Translations under genes and position numbers: made by a program
Part shown: positions 6,059 through 14,510 of the stretch, in pieces
How positions within the stretch are numbered: position 1 is the first letter of the stretch
Layout: each line of letters starts with the position of its first letter
Assembly: GCF_003052165.1 (NCBI RefSeq)
Contig: NZ_CP024869.1
Span: 1,708,001-1,772,000 of the forward strand
DNA: 64,000 bases
Source of the DNA: Dietzia sp. JS16-p6b
Lineage (GTDB): Bacteria; Actinomycetota; Actinomycetes; Mycobacteriales; Mycobacteriaceae
Direction: 5' to 3'
Notes under the pieces: generated by a model
The model's input: the letters and a program-made list of their open reading frames with translations, nothing else
Database searches by the model: none
Told to the model about the DNA's origin: nothing

Positions 6059-8428
6059 TCAGCTGGTGGCGGGTCCGGTGGTCTGCCCCACGTACTGCGC
6101 GAGGTGGTCACCGGTGAGCGTGGATCGGGCCGCCACGAGCTCGGCGGGCGTGCCCTCGAACACGACGCGGCCACCACCGTGGCCGGCCCCGGGACCGAGG
6201 TCGATGATCCAGTCGGCGTGGGCCATCACGGCCTGATGGTGCTCGATGACGACGACGGACCTGCCCGCGTCGACCAACCGGTCGAGCATTCCCAGCAGAT
6301 TCCGGACGTCGGCCAGATGCAGGCCGGTGGTCGGTTCGTCGAGCACGTAGACCTCCGCCTTGTCCGCCATCTGTGCGGCCAGCTTGAGCCGTTGCCGCTC
6401 CCCTCCGGACAGTGTGGTCAACGGCTGTCCGAGTCGCACGTAGCCCAACCCCACATCGCGGAGCCGGAGCAGGATCGTGTGCGCGGCCGGGATCCGGGAT
6501 GGTCCCTCGCGGAAGAACTCCTCGGCCGTGGCCACCGACATCTCGAGAACCTCACCGATGTTGCGCTCCCCCAGCCGGTACTCCAGTACCTCGGCCTGGA
6601 AACGCCGCCCCTCGCAGTCATCACACGTCGTGGCGACCCCCGCCATCAGCGCGAGGTCGCTGTAGATCACCCCCGCCCCTTTGCAGGTGGGGCACGCGCC
6701 CTCGGAGTTGGGGCTGAACAGCGCGGGTTTGACCCCGTTGGCCTTGGCGAAGGCTTTCCGGATGGGGTCGAGCAGCCCGGTGTAGGTGGCGGGGTTGCTG
6801 CGGCGGGAACCGCGGATCGCGGTCTGGTCTATCGCGACCACACCGGGCCGCGGGGACACCGACCCGTGGATGAGAGAGCTCTTCCCGGAGCCCGCCACAC
6901 CGGTCACCACGCACAACACGCCCAGCGGGATGTCGACGTCCACGTTGCGGACATTGTGGGCGGTCGCGCCCCGCACCTCGAGGCGGCCGGTCGCCGTGCG
7001 CACCTCCGCCTTGAGCGACGCCCGGTCGTCGAGGTGCCGGCCGGTGACGGTGCCGCTCTCCCGGAGCCCGGCGACCGACCCCTGGTAACAGATCTCGCCC
7101 CCCGCGGACCCCGCGCCGGGCCCCAGGTCCACCACGTGATCGGCGATGGCGATGATCTCCGGCTTGTGCTCCACCACGAGCACGGTGTTCCCCTTGTCGC
7201 GCAGCCTCAGCAGCAGGTCGTTCATCCGCTGGATGTCGTGCGGATGCAACCCGATCGAGGGCTCGTCGAAGACGTAGGTCACGTCCGTCAGTGCCGATCC
7301 CAGGTGTCGGATCATCTTGACCCGCTGCGACTCGCCGCCGGAGAGGGTGCCGGCCGGACGGTCCAGCGAGAGGTAGCCCAGTCCGATCTCCACGAAGGAG
7401 TCCAGGGTATGCTGCAGAGCCGCGAGCAGCGGGGCGACAGAAGGCTCGGAGAGTCCGCGGAGCCACTCGGCGAGATCGGTGATCTGCATCGCCGAGGCGT
7501 CGGCGATGTTCAGCTCCCCGATCCGGGAGGACCGTGCACCCTCGTTGAGGCGGGTACCCCCGCAGTCGGGGCAGGTGGTGAACACCACCGCCCGCTCGAC
7601 GAACGCTCGGATGTGCGGCTGCATCGCCTCGACATCCTTGGCCAGCATCGACTTCTGGATCTTCGGGATCAGACCCTCGAAGGTCACGTTGATCCCGTCG
7701 GCCTTGATCTTGACCGGCTCCCGTCGGAGCAGATCGTGCATCTCCTGCTCGGTGAAGTCCCGGACAGGCTTGTCCATGTCGAAGAACCCGGACCCCGCGT
7801 AGATGCGCCCGTACCACCCGTCCATCGAGTACCCGGGCACCGTGATGGCGCCCTCGGCGAGCGACCTGGATCTGTCGACGAGGGCGTCGACGTCGAAATC
7901 GGACACCGACCCCCGCCCCTCGCACGTCACGCACATCCCACCGGTGATGGAGAACTCCGCCTTCTGCCGGCTGCCGTCCGCCTTCTTCAGCGTGCCCACG
8001 CCGCTGGCGGAGGCGACGTTGAACGAGTACGCCTTGGGCCCGCCGATGTGCGGCTGCGCGAGCCGGCTGAACAGGATGCGCAACAGGGCGCCGGTGTCGG
8101 TCGCCGTACCGACCGTCGACCGGGGGTCGGAACCCATGCGCTCCTGATCCACCACGATGGCCGTGGTGAGACCGTCGAGAAGATCCACCTCGGGGCGAGC
8201 GAGGGTGGGCATGAAGCCCTGCAGGAACGCACTGTAGGTCTCGTTGATCATCCGCTGGGACTCGGCTGCGATCGTGGCGAAGACCAGGGAGCTCTTACCT
8301 GAACCGGACACGCCGGTGAACGCGGTGAGCCGACGTTTGGGCAGGTCGACGTCGACCGACTTCAGTGTGTTCTCCCGCGCCCCCCGGACACGGATGACGT
8401 CGTGTGAATCGGCGATGTGGTCACTCAC
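6059..8428 (-). CDS. UvrA-like ABC-ATPase (UvrA2/DrrC-type paralogue)
   Basis: A 789-residue protein with two ABC modules of the UvrA kind. The first Walker A is GVSGSGKS (residues 39-46) and the second is GVAGSGKSS. Both signature loops read LSGGE (TLSGGESQRVKM, TLSGGERQRLKL). Paired-cysteine zinc modules are visible (CVTCEGRG, CPDCGGTR, CPTCKGAG, CDDCEGRR). At about 790 aa it is shorter than housekeeping UvrA (about 950), as for UvrA2/DrrC paralogues, which lack the UvrB-binding region and are linked to tolerance of DNA-intercalating drugs. That role is family-level inference. It converges with the small HTH gene. Confidence 0.88.
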   Translation of the reverse strand: MSDHIADSHDVIRVRGARENTLKSVDVDLPKRRLTAFTGVSGSGKSSLVFATIAAESQRMINETYSAFLQGFMPTLARPEVDLLDGLTTAIVVDQERMGSDPRSTVGTATDTGALLRILFSRLAQPHIGGPKAYSFNVASASGVGTLKKADGSRQKAEFSITGGMCVTCEGRGSVSDFDVDALVDRSRSLAEGAITVPGYSMDGWYGRIYAGSGFFDMDKPVRDFTEQEMHDLLRREPVKIKADGINVTFEGLIPKIQKSMLAKDVEAMQPHIRAFVERAVVFTTCPDCGGTRLNEGARSSRIGELNIADASAMQITDLAEWLRGLSEPSVAPLLAALQHTLDSFVEIGLGYLSLDRPAGTLSGGESQRVKMIRHLGSALTDVTYVFDEPSIGLHPHDIQRMNDLLLRLRDKGNTVLVVEHKPEIIAIADHVVDLGPGAGSAGGEICYQGSVAGLRESGTVTGRHLDDRASLKAEVRTATGRLEVRGATAHNVRNVDVDIPLGVLCVVTGVAGSGKSSLIHGSVSPRPGVVAIDQTAIRGSRRSNPATYTGLLDPIRKAFAKANGVKPALFSPNSEGACPTCKGAGVIYSDLALMAGVATTCDDCEGRRFQAEVLEYRLGERNIGEVLEMSVATAEEFFREGPSRIPAAHTILLRLRDVGLGYVRLGQPLTTLSGGERQRLKLAAQMADKAEVYVLDEPTTGLHLADVRNLLGMLDRLVDAGRSVVVIEHHQAVMAHADWIIDLGPGAGHGGGRVVFEGTPAELVAARSTLTGDHLAQYVGQTTGPATS

Positions 8429-8500
8429 GGGGGCTTCTCCTCGCTGCGGGTGTGTGCCGTCAACCGTAGGACGCCGGGCACCCGGCCGGGGGCGGGATGC

Positions 8501-10213
8501 CTAGCCGCGCTCCTGGTGTTCCATTGCGGTCGCGTGCAGCCGCGCAAACCGCTCGAACTCGTCCTCGTCCCATCCGGGCCGCCCCGTGGCGGCGGCCCAC
8601 CCGTCCAAGATCTGGCGATCGTAGAGGTGACCGTATCCCTGGGATCCACCGATGGCGTTGCCCAAGTCCGCGGTGACCTGGAAGAAGGTGACGACGGGAA
8701 GGTAGCGCATCCCCGGGTGTCGGCCTCTGCCCGGCGGCTCGGTAAGCCAGTCCGGCCGCGCGAACAACAGATCAGTTGTCCACCACACCACGGGGTCGGT
8801 GGCGTGCTGGACATAGAGTACGCGCGGCGGGATCCACGAGGTGTCGTCACCACGGAACTCGGCCGGATCCTCCGAGAAGCGGACCAGTAGACCGTCGGCA
8901 TAGACCGGTTCGGCCGCCCGCGTTCCCGGATCCCGCCGCTCGACCAGAGAACTCCAGATCCGATTGGAATGCGGTGGTCCCAGCCACAGGACTCCGTCCA
9001 CGGTGGCGCGGATATCCCGGAGTCCGGAGAAGGCGGCCTCGCCGGCCTGGGTGCCCAGGCTCTCGCCGTAGACGTAGAGTGCCGGCCGCTGACGGTCGGA
9101 CGGCAGGGAGTCACGCCAGGTGACCACGGCATCGATGAGTGCCTTCCCGGCGGTCTCCGCCTTCTCGCGATCGGCGAGGAACGAGATCCAGCTCGGAAGG
9201 TAGGAATACTGGGTGCCGACCAGGGCCACGTCCCCACCGGAGAGAAGTTCGATGGCCTGCGCGGCGTGCGGATTGATCCATCCGGTCCCTGTAGTGGGGG
9301 CGATCACCACCGATCCCCGCTCCCAGGCACGGGTCCTGTCCAGCTCGGCCACCACGAGTCGCGCGCGCTCGTCGTCGGTAGGTGCGGACTCCAGCCCGGC
9401 ATAGGCCCGGATGGGCTCGCGTGCATCCTCCCGTAACAGGTCGCTCAGATGCGCGCGTCCGAGACCGCCACTGACGAAGCGGCGCCCCTGCCTGCCCAGG
9501 TCCTCGAAGTCGACATGGGACCCCGGCCCCCCGGATCGCTCGCTGGCCGTCGGGCGCTGCGCGCCGGGGAGGTCCTGGTCGTTCTGCACGCTGAAGACCC
9601 GGTTGGCGGTCTGGAAGAACGCGCGCGGGATCACTCCTTGCGCCACGCCCACCATGAGGGCGGCCACCACCACGATCCCGGTGATCCGGGCCGAGTTCTC
9701 CCCCACGGCGAATCTGCGACGGACGAGCAGTACGAATCCCCGATAGGCCGCCTGGATCACCCGGCATGCGATCAAGAGCACCACGAAGACGGCAAGAGCA
9801 ACCCAGGGGGCGCGCATGTAATCGCTCCACGGAGGTCTGGGCGACGCGACCAGATCCGATACCTGGTCCTGCCACCGGACAGCTGTGGCCGTGGCCGTGA
9901 TGAGGTAGACGATCAAGACGTAGGGCGCGGACAACCGCGCGAACGCCACGACCCGGTCGCCGAGGTCCAGCAGCGCAGGACCGAGAGTCACGCGGGGACT
10001 CACCAGTCTCTTCCACACGGTCCGCACCGCGATGCCGGCCCCGTATCCCACCAGCATGGACAAACCGGTGACGAAGCCCTGGTACTGCCAGGTTCGAGGC
10101 AGAAGCGACGGCATGAGCGAGGCCCAGGCGGCGAGTGCTCCGACGATGACGCCCGTGACGGACAGGTGCCAGCGGTGCCACAGCACTACCAGCACCTCGC
10201 CGGCCCTGTTCAC
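8501..10213 (-). CDS. Membrane-anchored alpha/beta hydrolase (Abhydrolase_9 type)
   Basis: 570 aa. The N-terminal third holds several hydrophobic helices (VTGVIVGALAAWASLMPSL, LIVYLITATATAV, WVALAVFVVLLIACRVI, ITGIVVVAALMVGVAQG). The C-terminal part is an alpha/beta hydrolase with YVYGESLGTQAGE (GxSxG) and IEVTYL-like core strands such as HATDPVVWW. This matches the actinobacterial family with an alpha/beta-hydrolase N-terminal membrane domain. The reaction is unknown; lipid or ester hydrolysis at the membrane is likely. Its GTG start overlaps the stop of the zinc-ribbon gene by 4 nt (GTGA), so the two form an operon. Confidence 0.82.
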   Translation of the reverse strand: MNRAGEVLVVLWHRWHLSVTGVIVGALAAWASLMPSLLPRTWQYQGFVTGLSMLVGYGAGIAVRTVWKRLVSPRVTLGPALLDLGDRVVAFARLSAPYVLIVYLITATATAVRWQDQVSDLVASPRPPWSDYMRAPWVALAVFVVLLIACRVIQAAYRGFVLLVRRRFAVGENSARITGIVVVAALMVGVAQGVIPRAFFQTANRVFSVQNDQDLPGAQRPTASERSGGPGSHVDFEDLGRQGRRFVSGGLGRAHLSDLLREDAREPIRAYAGLESAPTDDERARLVVAELDRTRAWERGSVVIAPTTGTGWINPHAAQAIELLSGGDVALVGTQYSYLPSWISFLADREKAETAGKALIDAVVTWRDSLPSDRQRPALYVYGESLGTQAGEAAFSGLRDIRATVDGVLWLGPPHSNRIWSSLVERRDPGTRAAEPVYADGLLVRFSEDPAEFRGDDTSWIPPRVLYVQHATDPVVWWTTDLLFARPDWLTEPPGRGRHPGMRYLPVVTFFQVTADLGNAIGGSQGYGHLYDRQILDGWAAATGRPGWDEDEFERFARLHATAMEHQERG

Positions 10214-10566
10214 CTCAAACGTTCGGCGCGCCGGGCAGCGGCCACCAGGTCGCCGGACATCCGCGCCAACTCGGCGGCGTCCTCCCCCTCGACGATCGCG
10301 GTGTGCAGGTCCTCACACGCACACCTGAGCTGGAACATGCGGTCCATGAGGTCCGTCGACTCGGAGTCCGAGAGCACCACCGTCCCCTCCGGCAGCTCGC
10401 GGACCCTCAGTGACTGCCTCTGCTCGTAGGCGCGCTGACGGCAGGAGCGACGACAGTACCGTCGTCGTCGACCCGTGTTCCCCTCGTCGACCGGACGCCC
10501 GCACCACGCGCACGAGGCCTCACCCCGCCGGGGCGGGGGGAGCTCGGAGGGGGCGTCGGTGTCCAC
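10210..10566 (-). CDS. Conserved zinc-ribbon protein
   Basis: A 118-residue protein with CAWCGRP and RRRRYCRRSCRQRAYEQR, a C-x2-C plus C-x3-C knuckle followed by a basic helix. The C-terminal half is helical (MDRMFQLRCACEDLHTAIVEGEDAAELARMSGDLVAAARR). The pattern is a common actinobacterial hypothetical found near rbpA/ppm1. The basic ribbon suggests nucleic-acid binding, but no function is established. The GTG at 10566 is chosen because the sequence upstream of it is intergenic in character and contains the divergent rbpA promoter. The downstream gene is coupled through GTGA. Confidence 0.7.
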   Translation of the reverse strand: MDTDAPSELPPPRRGEASCAWCGRPVDEGNTGRRRRYCRRSCRQRAYEQRQSLRVRELPEGTVVLSDSESTDLMDRMFQLRCACEDLHTAIVEGEDAAELARMSGDLVAAARRAERLR

Positions 10567-10617
10567 GGTGGTCAGGGTACCGAGAGGGTCCCCGGCTGGC
10601 CTGCTGCCGTGTGCCGT

Positions 10618-10645
10618 GGGAACATTCGGGGGGTCACCTGGCGTT
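10618..10645 (+). promoter_or_regulatory. Candidate ECF sigma (SigR/SigE/SigH-type) promoter of rbpA
   Basis: GGGAAC at 10618-10623 and CGTT at 10642-10645 are separated by 18 bases. This is the -35/-10 pattern of stress ECF sigma factors of the SigR/SigE/SigH class. rbpA is a known target of such factors in Streptomyces and mycobacteria. It implies a leader of roughly 80 nt that carries a small hairpin (ACACGAC-AGC-GTCGTGT at 10658-10674). Confidence 0.6.
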
Positions 10646-10734
10646 ACATGACCAGGAACACGACAGCGTCGTGTCACAGGCTGTCGTGTGGCAGTCAGCT
10701 GAAAAGACGGACGAACACGGTAGAAGGAGTTCGC

Positions 10735-11079
10735 ATGGCAGATCGAGTCCTCAGGGGCAGCCGCCTCGGTGCGGTGAGCTACGAGACCGACCGGGACACC
10801 GATCTCGCGCCCCGGCGGATGGCCAGGTACCAGACGGAGAACGGCGAGGTGTACGAGGTCCCGTTCGCCGACGACGCCGAGATCCCCGGCACCTGGATGT
10901 GCAAGAACGGCCAGGAGGGCCAGCTCATCGATGGCCCGTCGGTGGAGGTCAAGAAGGGTAAGCCGCCGCGCACCCACTGGGACATGCTCCTCGAGCGTCG
11001 GTCGCTCGACGATCTGGAGGACCTGCTCAAGGAGCGGATGGACATCCTCAAGAAGCGTCGGCGCGCCGGCGCTCGCTAG
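10735..11079 (+). CDS. rbpA: RNA polymerase-binding protein RbpA
   Basis: A 114-aa protein that binds RNA polymerase and the principal sigma factor and stabilises the open complex. The order is complete: N-terminal tail (GSRLGAVSYETDRD), core domain with YQTENGEVYEVPFADDAEIPGTWMCKNG, basic linker (VEVKKGKPPRTHWDMLLERR) and sigma-interaction helix (SLDDLEDLLKERMDILKKRR). The core has a single cysteine where Streptomyces RbpA has a zinc site. The ATG at 10735 follows AGAAGGAG at 10722-10729. It probably has an ECF-type stress promoter upstream and a strong hairpin terminator downstream. Confidence 0.96.
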   Translation: MADRVLRGSRLGAVSYETDRDTDLAPRRMARYQTENGEVYEVPFADDAEIPGTWMCKNGQEGQLIDGPSVEVKKGKPPRTHWDMLLERRSLDDLEDLLKERMDILKKRRRAGAR

Positions 11080-11097
11080 AAGAGCCCGACCCCGCCG

Positions 11098-11134
11098 GGA
11101 CGCCCCCGGCCCCTCGACGGGGCCGGGGGCGTCC
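11098..11134. terminator. Bidirectional hairpin terminator between rbpA and ppm1
   Basis: A perfect 16-bp GC-rich stem, GGACGCCCCCGGCCCC (11098-11113) and its complement (11119-11134), with a TCGAC loop. It lies in the 72-bp gap between two convergent genes. The T-tract after it is weak (TGATTT), as is usual in high-GC actinobacteria. Confidence 0.8.
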
Positions 11135-11151
11135 TGATTTCGCGGGCGGGG

Positions 11152-11931
11152 TCAGCGCCGGACGAGCGATCTCAGCTGTCCGCGTCGCTTCTCCCAACCC
11201 CATCGCGCTACGTTCACAGCGGCCTCGCGGAAGATGGACTCACTCATCTTGGAGTGCCCGACGGTGCGTTCGGTGAAGGTGATCGGGACCTCGACGACCG
11301 TGCCCCCGGCGTTCAACAGACGCCAGGTCATGTCGATCTGGAAGCAGTACCCCTTCGATTCGATCGCGTCCATGTCCAGGCGTGACAGGGACTCGCTGCG
11401 GTAGGCCCGGAAGCCCGCCGTGATGTCCTTGATGCCCACCCCCAGCATGATCCGGGAGTAGACGTTGCCGCCTCGGGAGATCACGTGGCGCTGCCAGGGC
11501 CAGTTCTCGACGCTGCCGCCGGGCACGTAGCGTGATCCGATCACCAGGTCCGCGCCGGCGTCGATCTCCGCGAGCATCGCCGGCAGCCGCTCGGGCGGGT
11601 GGCTGCCGTCGGCGTCCATCTCCACGAGCACGGAGTAGCCGCGTTCCAGGCCCCAGCGGAATCCGGCGATGTAGGCGGCGCCGAGCCCCTGCTTGCCCGC
11701 GCGGTGCAGGACGGTGATCCGCCCCCGGGGGTCGTCGGCGGCGAGCCGGTCGGCGACATCCCCGGTCCCGTCGGGGCTGTTGTCGTCCGCGATGAGGACC
11801 GCCACGTCGGGGGCTGACGCGAGCAGGCGCTCGACGACGCCCGGGAGGTTGTCGCGCTCGTCGTACGTGGGGATGATCACCAACGTCCGCGAGGACGCAG
11901 CTGCGGGTGGAGGCGCCATCGGATCGGTCAC
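11152..11931 (-). CDS. ppm1: Polyprenol monophosphomannose synthase (GT2)
   Basis: A 259-residue family-2 glycosyltransferase that transfers mannose from GDP-mannose to polyprenyl phosphate. The product feeds lipoglycan synthesis and protein O-mannosylation. Seen: [19 protein letters not shown] at the N-terminus, the nucleotide site [17 protein letters not shown], the DxD-type [13 protein letters not shown], and the C-terminal [12 protein letters not shown] and [14 protein letters not shown] of DPM1-type enzymes. In M. tuberculosis the equivalent domain is fused to Lnt. Here the two are separate neighbouring genes with no gap (GTG at 11931, lnt stop at 11932), an unfused arrangement also known in corynebacteria. 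Confidence 0.93.
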   Translation of the reverse strand: MTDPMAPPPAAASSRTLVIIPTYDERDNLPGVVERLLASAPDVAVLIADDNSPDGTGDVADRLAADDPRGRITVLHRAGKQGLGAAYIAGFRWGLERGYSVLVEMDADGSHPPERLPAMLAEIDAGADLVIGSRYVPGGSVENWPWQRHVISRGGNVYSRIMLGVGIKDITAGFRAYRSESLSRLDMDAIESKGYCFQIDMTWRLLNAGGTVVEVPITFTERTVGHSKMSESIFREAAVNVARWGWEKRRGQLRSLVRR

Positions 11932-13542
11932 TTACGTCTCCTCGCACTCGGTCGCGGGTCGCCGCCGGGTGCGGATCAACGCCCATCCCAGGCCGACGAA
12001 CCCGATGAGGCAGCTCACCATCTGCGGGATGCCGCCCAGTCGGGTTGCCATGGTACCGGCGGAGTCCGACTCGACCTGCGCCGACAGTGTCGCGGGCTCG
12101 AAGATCCCGGTCTTCTGGAGCACCTGACCGTCCGGGCCGATCACCGCGCTGACCCCGCTGGTCGCCGCGACGAGGACGGGGACGTGGTGCTCCACCGCCC
12201 GGACCCTCGACATGGCGAGCTGTTGGTAGCTCATCGGGGACCTGCCGAAGGTCGCGTTGTTCGTGGGCACCGTGAGGATCTGGGCTCCGCGGGCGACCGG
12301 TTCACGTGCTGCGGCGTCGAAGGCGATCTCGAAGCAGATGGCCACCCCGAAGTCGATCCCGGCCGCGGTCACCATCCCGTCGCCGTCGCCTGGGACGAAG
12401 TGCCCGGCGGTCCGGGCGATCGGGAACACGGCTTCGAGCGGCGCGCGCAGGGGCAACCACTCCCCGAACGGTTGGATGTACTTCTTGTCGTGGCGGTCGA
12501 CCACGGGATCCGCGGCGGGCTCGGGCGATCGACCGTCCCAGACCAGGTAGGAGTTGGTGGCCTCGGGGCCGTCACCCACCCGCAGGACGGTGCCCACGAG
12601 GATCGGGGCGTCCAGTCGACGCGACAGGGCGGAGATCTGGGCGCCGGCCTGCCGGTCGGCCAGGGGCGAGATGTCGGAGGCGTTCTCCGGCCACAGCACC
12701 ACATCCGGCCGGACCGCGGTTCCGGCCTCGACATCGTCGGCGAGCTCCGCGGTCACCCGGAGGTGGTTCTCGAGTACAGCACGGCGCTGCGCGTTGAAGT
12801 CCAACCCGAGGCGCGGGACGTTGCCCTGGATCACGGCGATGTCGGCGGTCTCCCCGGTGCCCCGGGGCGTGGTGTCGAGTGCCGCCGCGGCGGCGAGTCC
12901 CGCGGTGACGAGGGGGACCACAAGGAGTCCGGTGGTCGAGCGCAGTGTCCCGCGCGGCGGCCGGTGCCGGCGAGCGAGTAGGAGGACGACGAGTCCGAGC
13001 GCGGTGCCCGTGCCCGCGACCGCGAAACCGAGCAGCGGGGTACCACCGAGCGAGGCCAACGGAAGCAACGGGCCGTCGGCCTGGCCGAACGCCAGCCGGC
13101 CCCACGGGAAGCCGCCCCACGGCCACGAGGAGCGGATCCACTCCCACACCGACCACCATCCGGCCACACCGAGCGCCGCGCCCACCACCCGCAGACCGTG
13201 TCGTCGTCCTTCCGCGAGTCCTTCCCGGAGGATCACCACGGCCCCGGCTCCGAACGCGGCGAGGTACAACGCCTCGACCAGCGCCAGAGCCCACGCGGCG
13301 TAGGCCCCCACGTACAGGCCCACCCACGGGACCAGCAGGAGGAAGAACACCAGGCCGGCGATCAACCCGAGGAGGGCGCCGGTCCGCGGACGGGGCGCGG
13401 GGCCGCGCAGCGGGGACAGGGTCACGACGAGGAGTGCCAGAGCGAGGATCGCGGCCCACCACAGGCCGACAGGGGGGAACGACGCGGCCAGCAGGGCGCC
13501 GGCCGCGGCCGCCCCCACCGCGCGGGGCAGGACGGCGGTCAC
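11932..13542 (-). CDS. lnt: Apolipoprotein N-acyltransferase
   Basis: A 536-aa membrane enzyme that N-acylates the lipidated cysteine of lipoproteins. The N-terminal half is a bundle of hydrophobic helices (GAAAAGALLAASFPPVGLWWAAILALALLVV and on). The C-terminal half is the nitrilase domain with the triad in LWPENASDISP (Glu), HDKKYIQPFGEWLP (Lys) and FGVAICFEIAFD (Cys). A further helix follows at the C-terminus. Its start overlaps the amidohydrolase-like gene by 4 nt, and its stop abuts ppm1, so amidohydrolase-like, lnt and ppm1 form one operon. Confidence 0.93.
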   Translation of the reverse strand: MTAVLPRAVGAAAAGALLAASFPPVGLWWAAILALALLVVTLSPLRGPAPRPRTGALLGLIAGLVFFLLLVPWVGLYVGAYAAWALALVEALYLAAFGAGAVVILREGLAEGRRHGLRVVGAALGVAGWWSVWEWIRSSWPWGGFPWGRLAFGQADGPLLPLASLGGTPLLGFAVAGTGTALGLVVLLLARRHRPPRGTLRSTTGLLVVPLVTAGLAAAAALDTTPRGTGETADIAVIQGNVPRLGLDFNAQRRAVLENHLRVTAELADDVEAGTAVRPDVVLWPENASDISPLADRQAGAQISALSRRLDAPILVGTVLRVGDGPEATNSYLVWDGRSPEPAADPVVDRHDKKYIQPFGEWLPLRAPLEAVFPIARTAGHFVPGDGDGMVTAAGIDFGVAICFEIAFDAAAREPVARGAQILTVPTNNATFGRSPMSYQQLAMSRVRAVEHHVPVLVAATSGVSAVIGPDGQVLQKTGIFEPATLSAQVESDSAGTMATRLGGIPQMVSCLIGFVGLGWALIRTRRRPATECEET

Positions 13543-14438
13543 CTCGGGGACACCGTGGTCCCACCGTCGACCACCAGCTCACGCAGGACGGGGTCCGGCC
13601 CGGAGAGATCGGGCATCGGTGGCACACCGGACCGTGGATCGGTGGACCACCGTTGGACCGCGTCGTCGGCCGCGACCACCGCCAGTTCACCGGTCCGCCA
13701 CCGCGCGTAGGTCGCCGCCGCGCCCGGGGTGAGGGTCCCGGCCGTGCCGTCGCGCGCCCCGGCGGCGCGGCGCGCACCCCGGGTCAGAGCGGTGAACGCG
13801 GCGCGGGGCGACAGGCCGCGCCCGTCGGGCACCGCGGTCAGCGCCCGCAGGGCGTCCCATGGCCGGACCGAGTCGTCTGTCCGGGACGATGCCGCGAGCG
13901 CCACCCCGGACCCGACGATCCGGACGAGGTCGGCACCCCCGAGGTCGTCGACGAGGGGCCGGAGCAGGAGAACCGTGCCGACGGCCGCGAGGCCGGCGAG
14001 TGTCTCGTCGTCGATCCGTGCGTCCGTGCCGATGAGGAGCGGCGTGCACCGTGCCACCGCGGGACCGCCGACCTGGCCGGCCGCCCGGGTGAGCGCGTCC
14101 GCTATCCGGGCGGGGTCTTCGTGGCCGTCCAGGACCACCCGCTCGCCCGCCCGGATCCGCTCGTCCACGGCCTCGAGCCGATGCGGTGCCGGAACGGGGG
14201 CGGTGACCACACCGTTGTCGGCGGCCGAGTCGAGGTCCGGGCCCGCGGAGAGGCATTCGACGAAGGCGGGAGCGACCCAGTCCCCGTCGAGATCGAGACG
14301 GTCGGCCCCGGGAAACAGCGCCGGGCCCGGGGCGTCGGCACCGGCCCACAGGATCAGCCCGTCCTCGTGGGCCAGGGCGGTGGCATCACGGGAGGAGGGA
14401 GTCAGGACGCGGCCCCCGGTGGCCAACAGTGCGGTCAT
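13539..14438 (-). CDS. Amidohydrolase-like protein lacking the metal-binding motif
   Basis: A 299-aa protein with the composite-domain start (LLATGGRVLTPSS, DLDGDWVAPAFVECLSAG) and the C-terminal ALTRGARRAAG and GTLTPGAAATYARWR segments of imidazolonepropionase/amidohydrolase proteins. The HxH motif expected after the VAPAFVE strand is replaced (ECLSAGPD), and no later metal histidines or catalytic Asp motif can be recognised. It is also about 100 aa shorter than active relatives, so catalysis of the usual kind is doubtful. It heads the lnt-ppm1 operon with a 4-nt overlap. GATACT lies 7 nt before the ATG, suggesting a leaderless promoter. Confidence 0.6.
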   Translation of the reverse strand: MTALLATGGRVLTPSSRDATALAHEDGLILWAGADAPGPALFPGADRLDLDGDWVAPAFVECLSAGPDLDSAADNGVVTAPVPAPHRLEAVDERIRAGERVVLDGHEDPARIADALTRAAGQVGGPAVARCTPLLIGTDARIDDETLAGLAAVGTVLLLRPLVDDLGGADLVRIVGSGVALAASSRTDDSVRPWDALRALTAVPDGRGLSPRAAFTALTRGARRAAGARDGTAGTLTPGAAATYARWRTGELAVVAADDAVQRWSTDPRSGVPPMPDLSGPDPVLRELVVDGGTTVSPR

Positions 14439-14510
14439 GCCCCCGAGTATCCCTGAGCCACCGGTCCGGGCTCCGGCCCCCCACCCGCTCCCCGCCTAGT
14501 CTGACATCCC

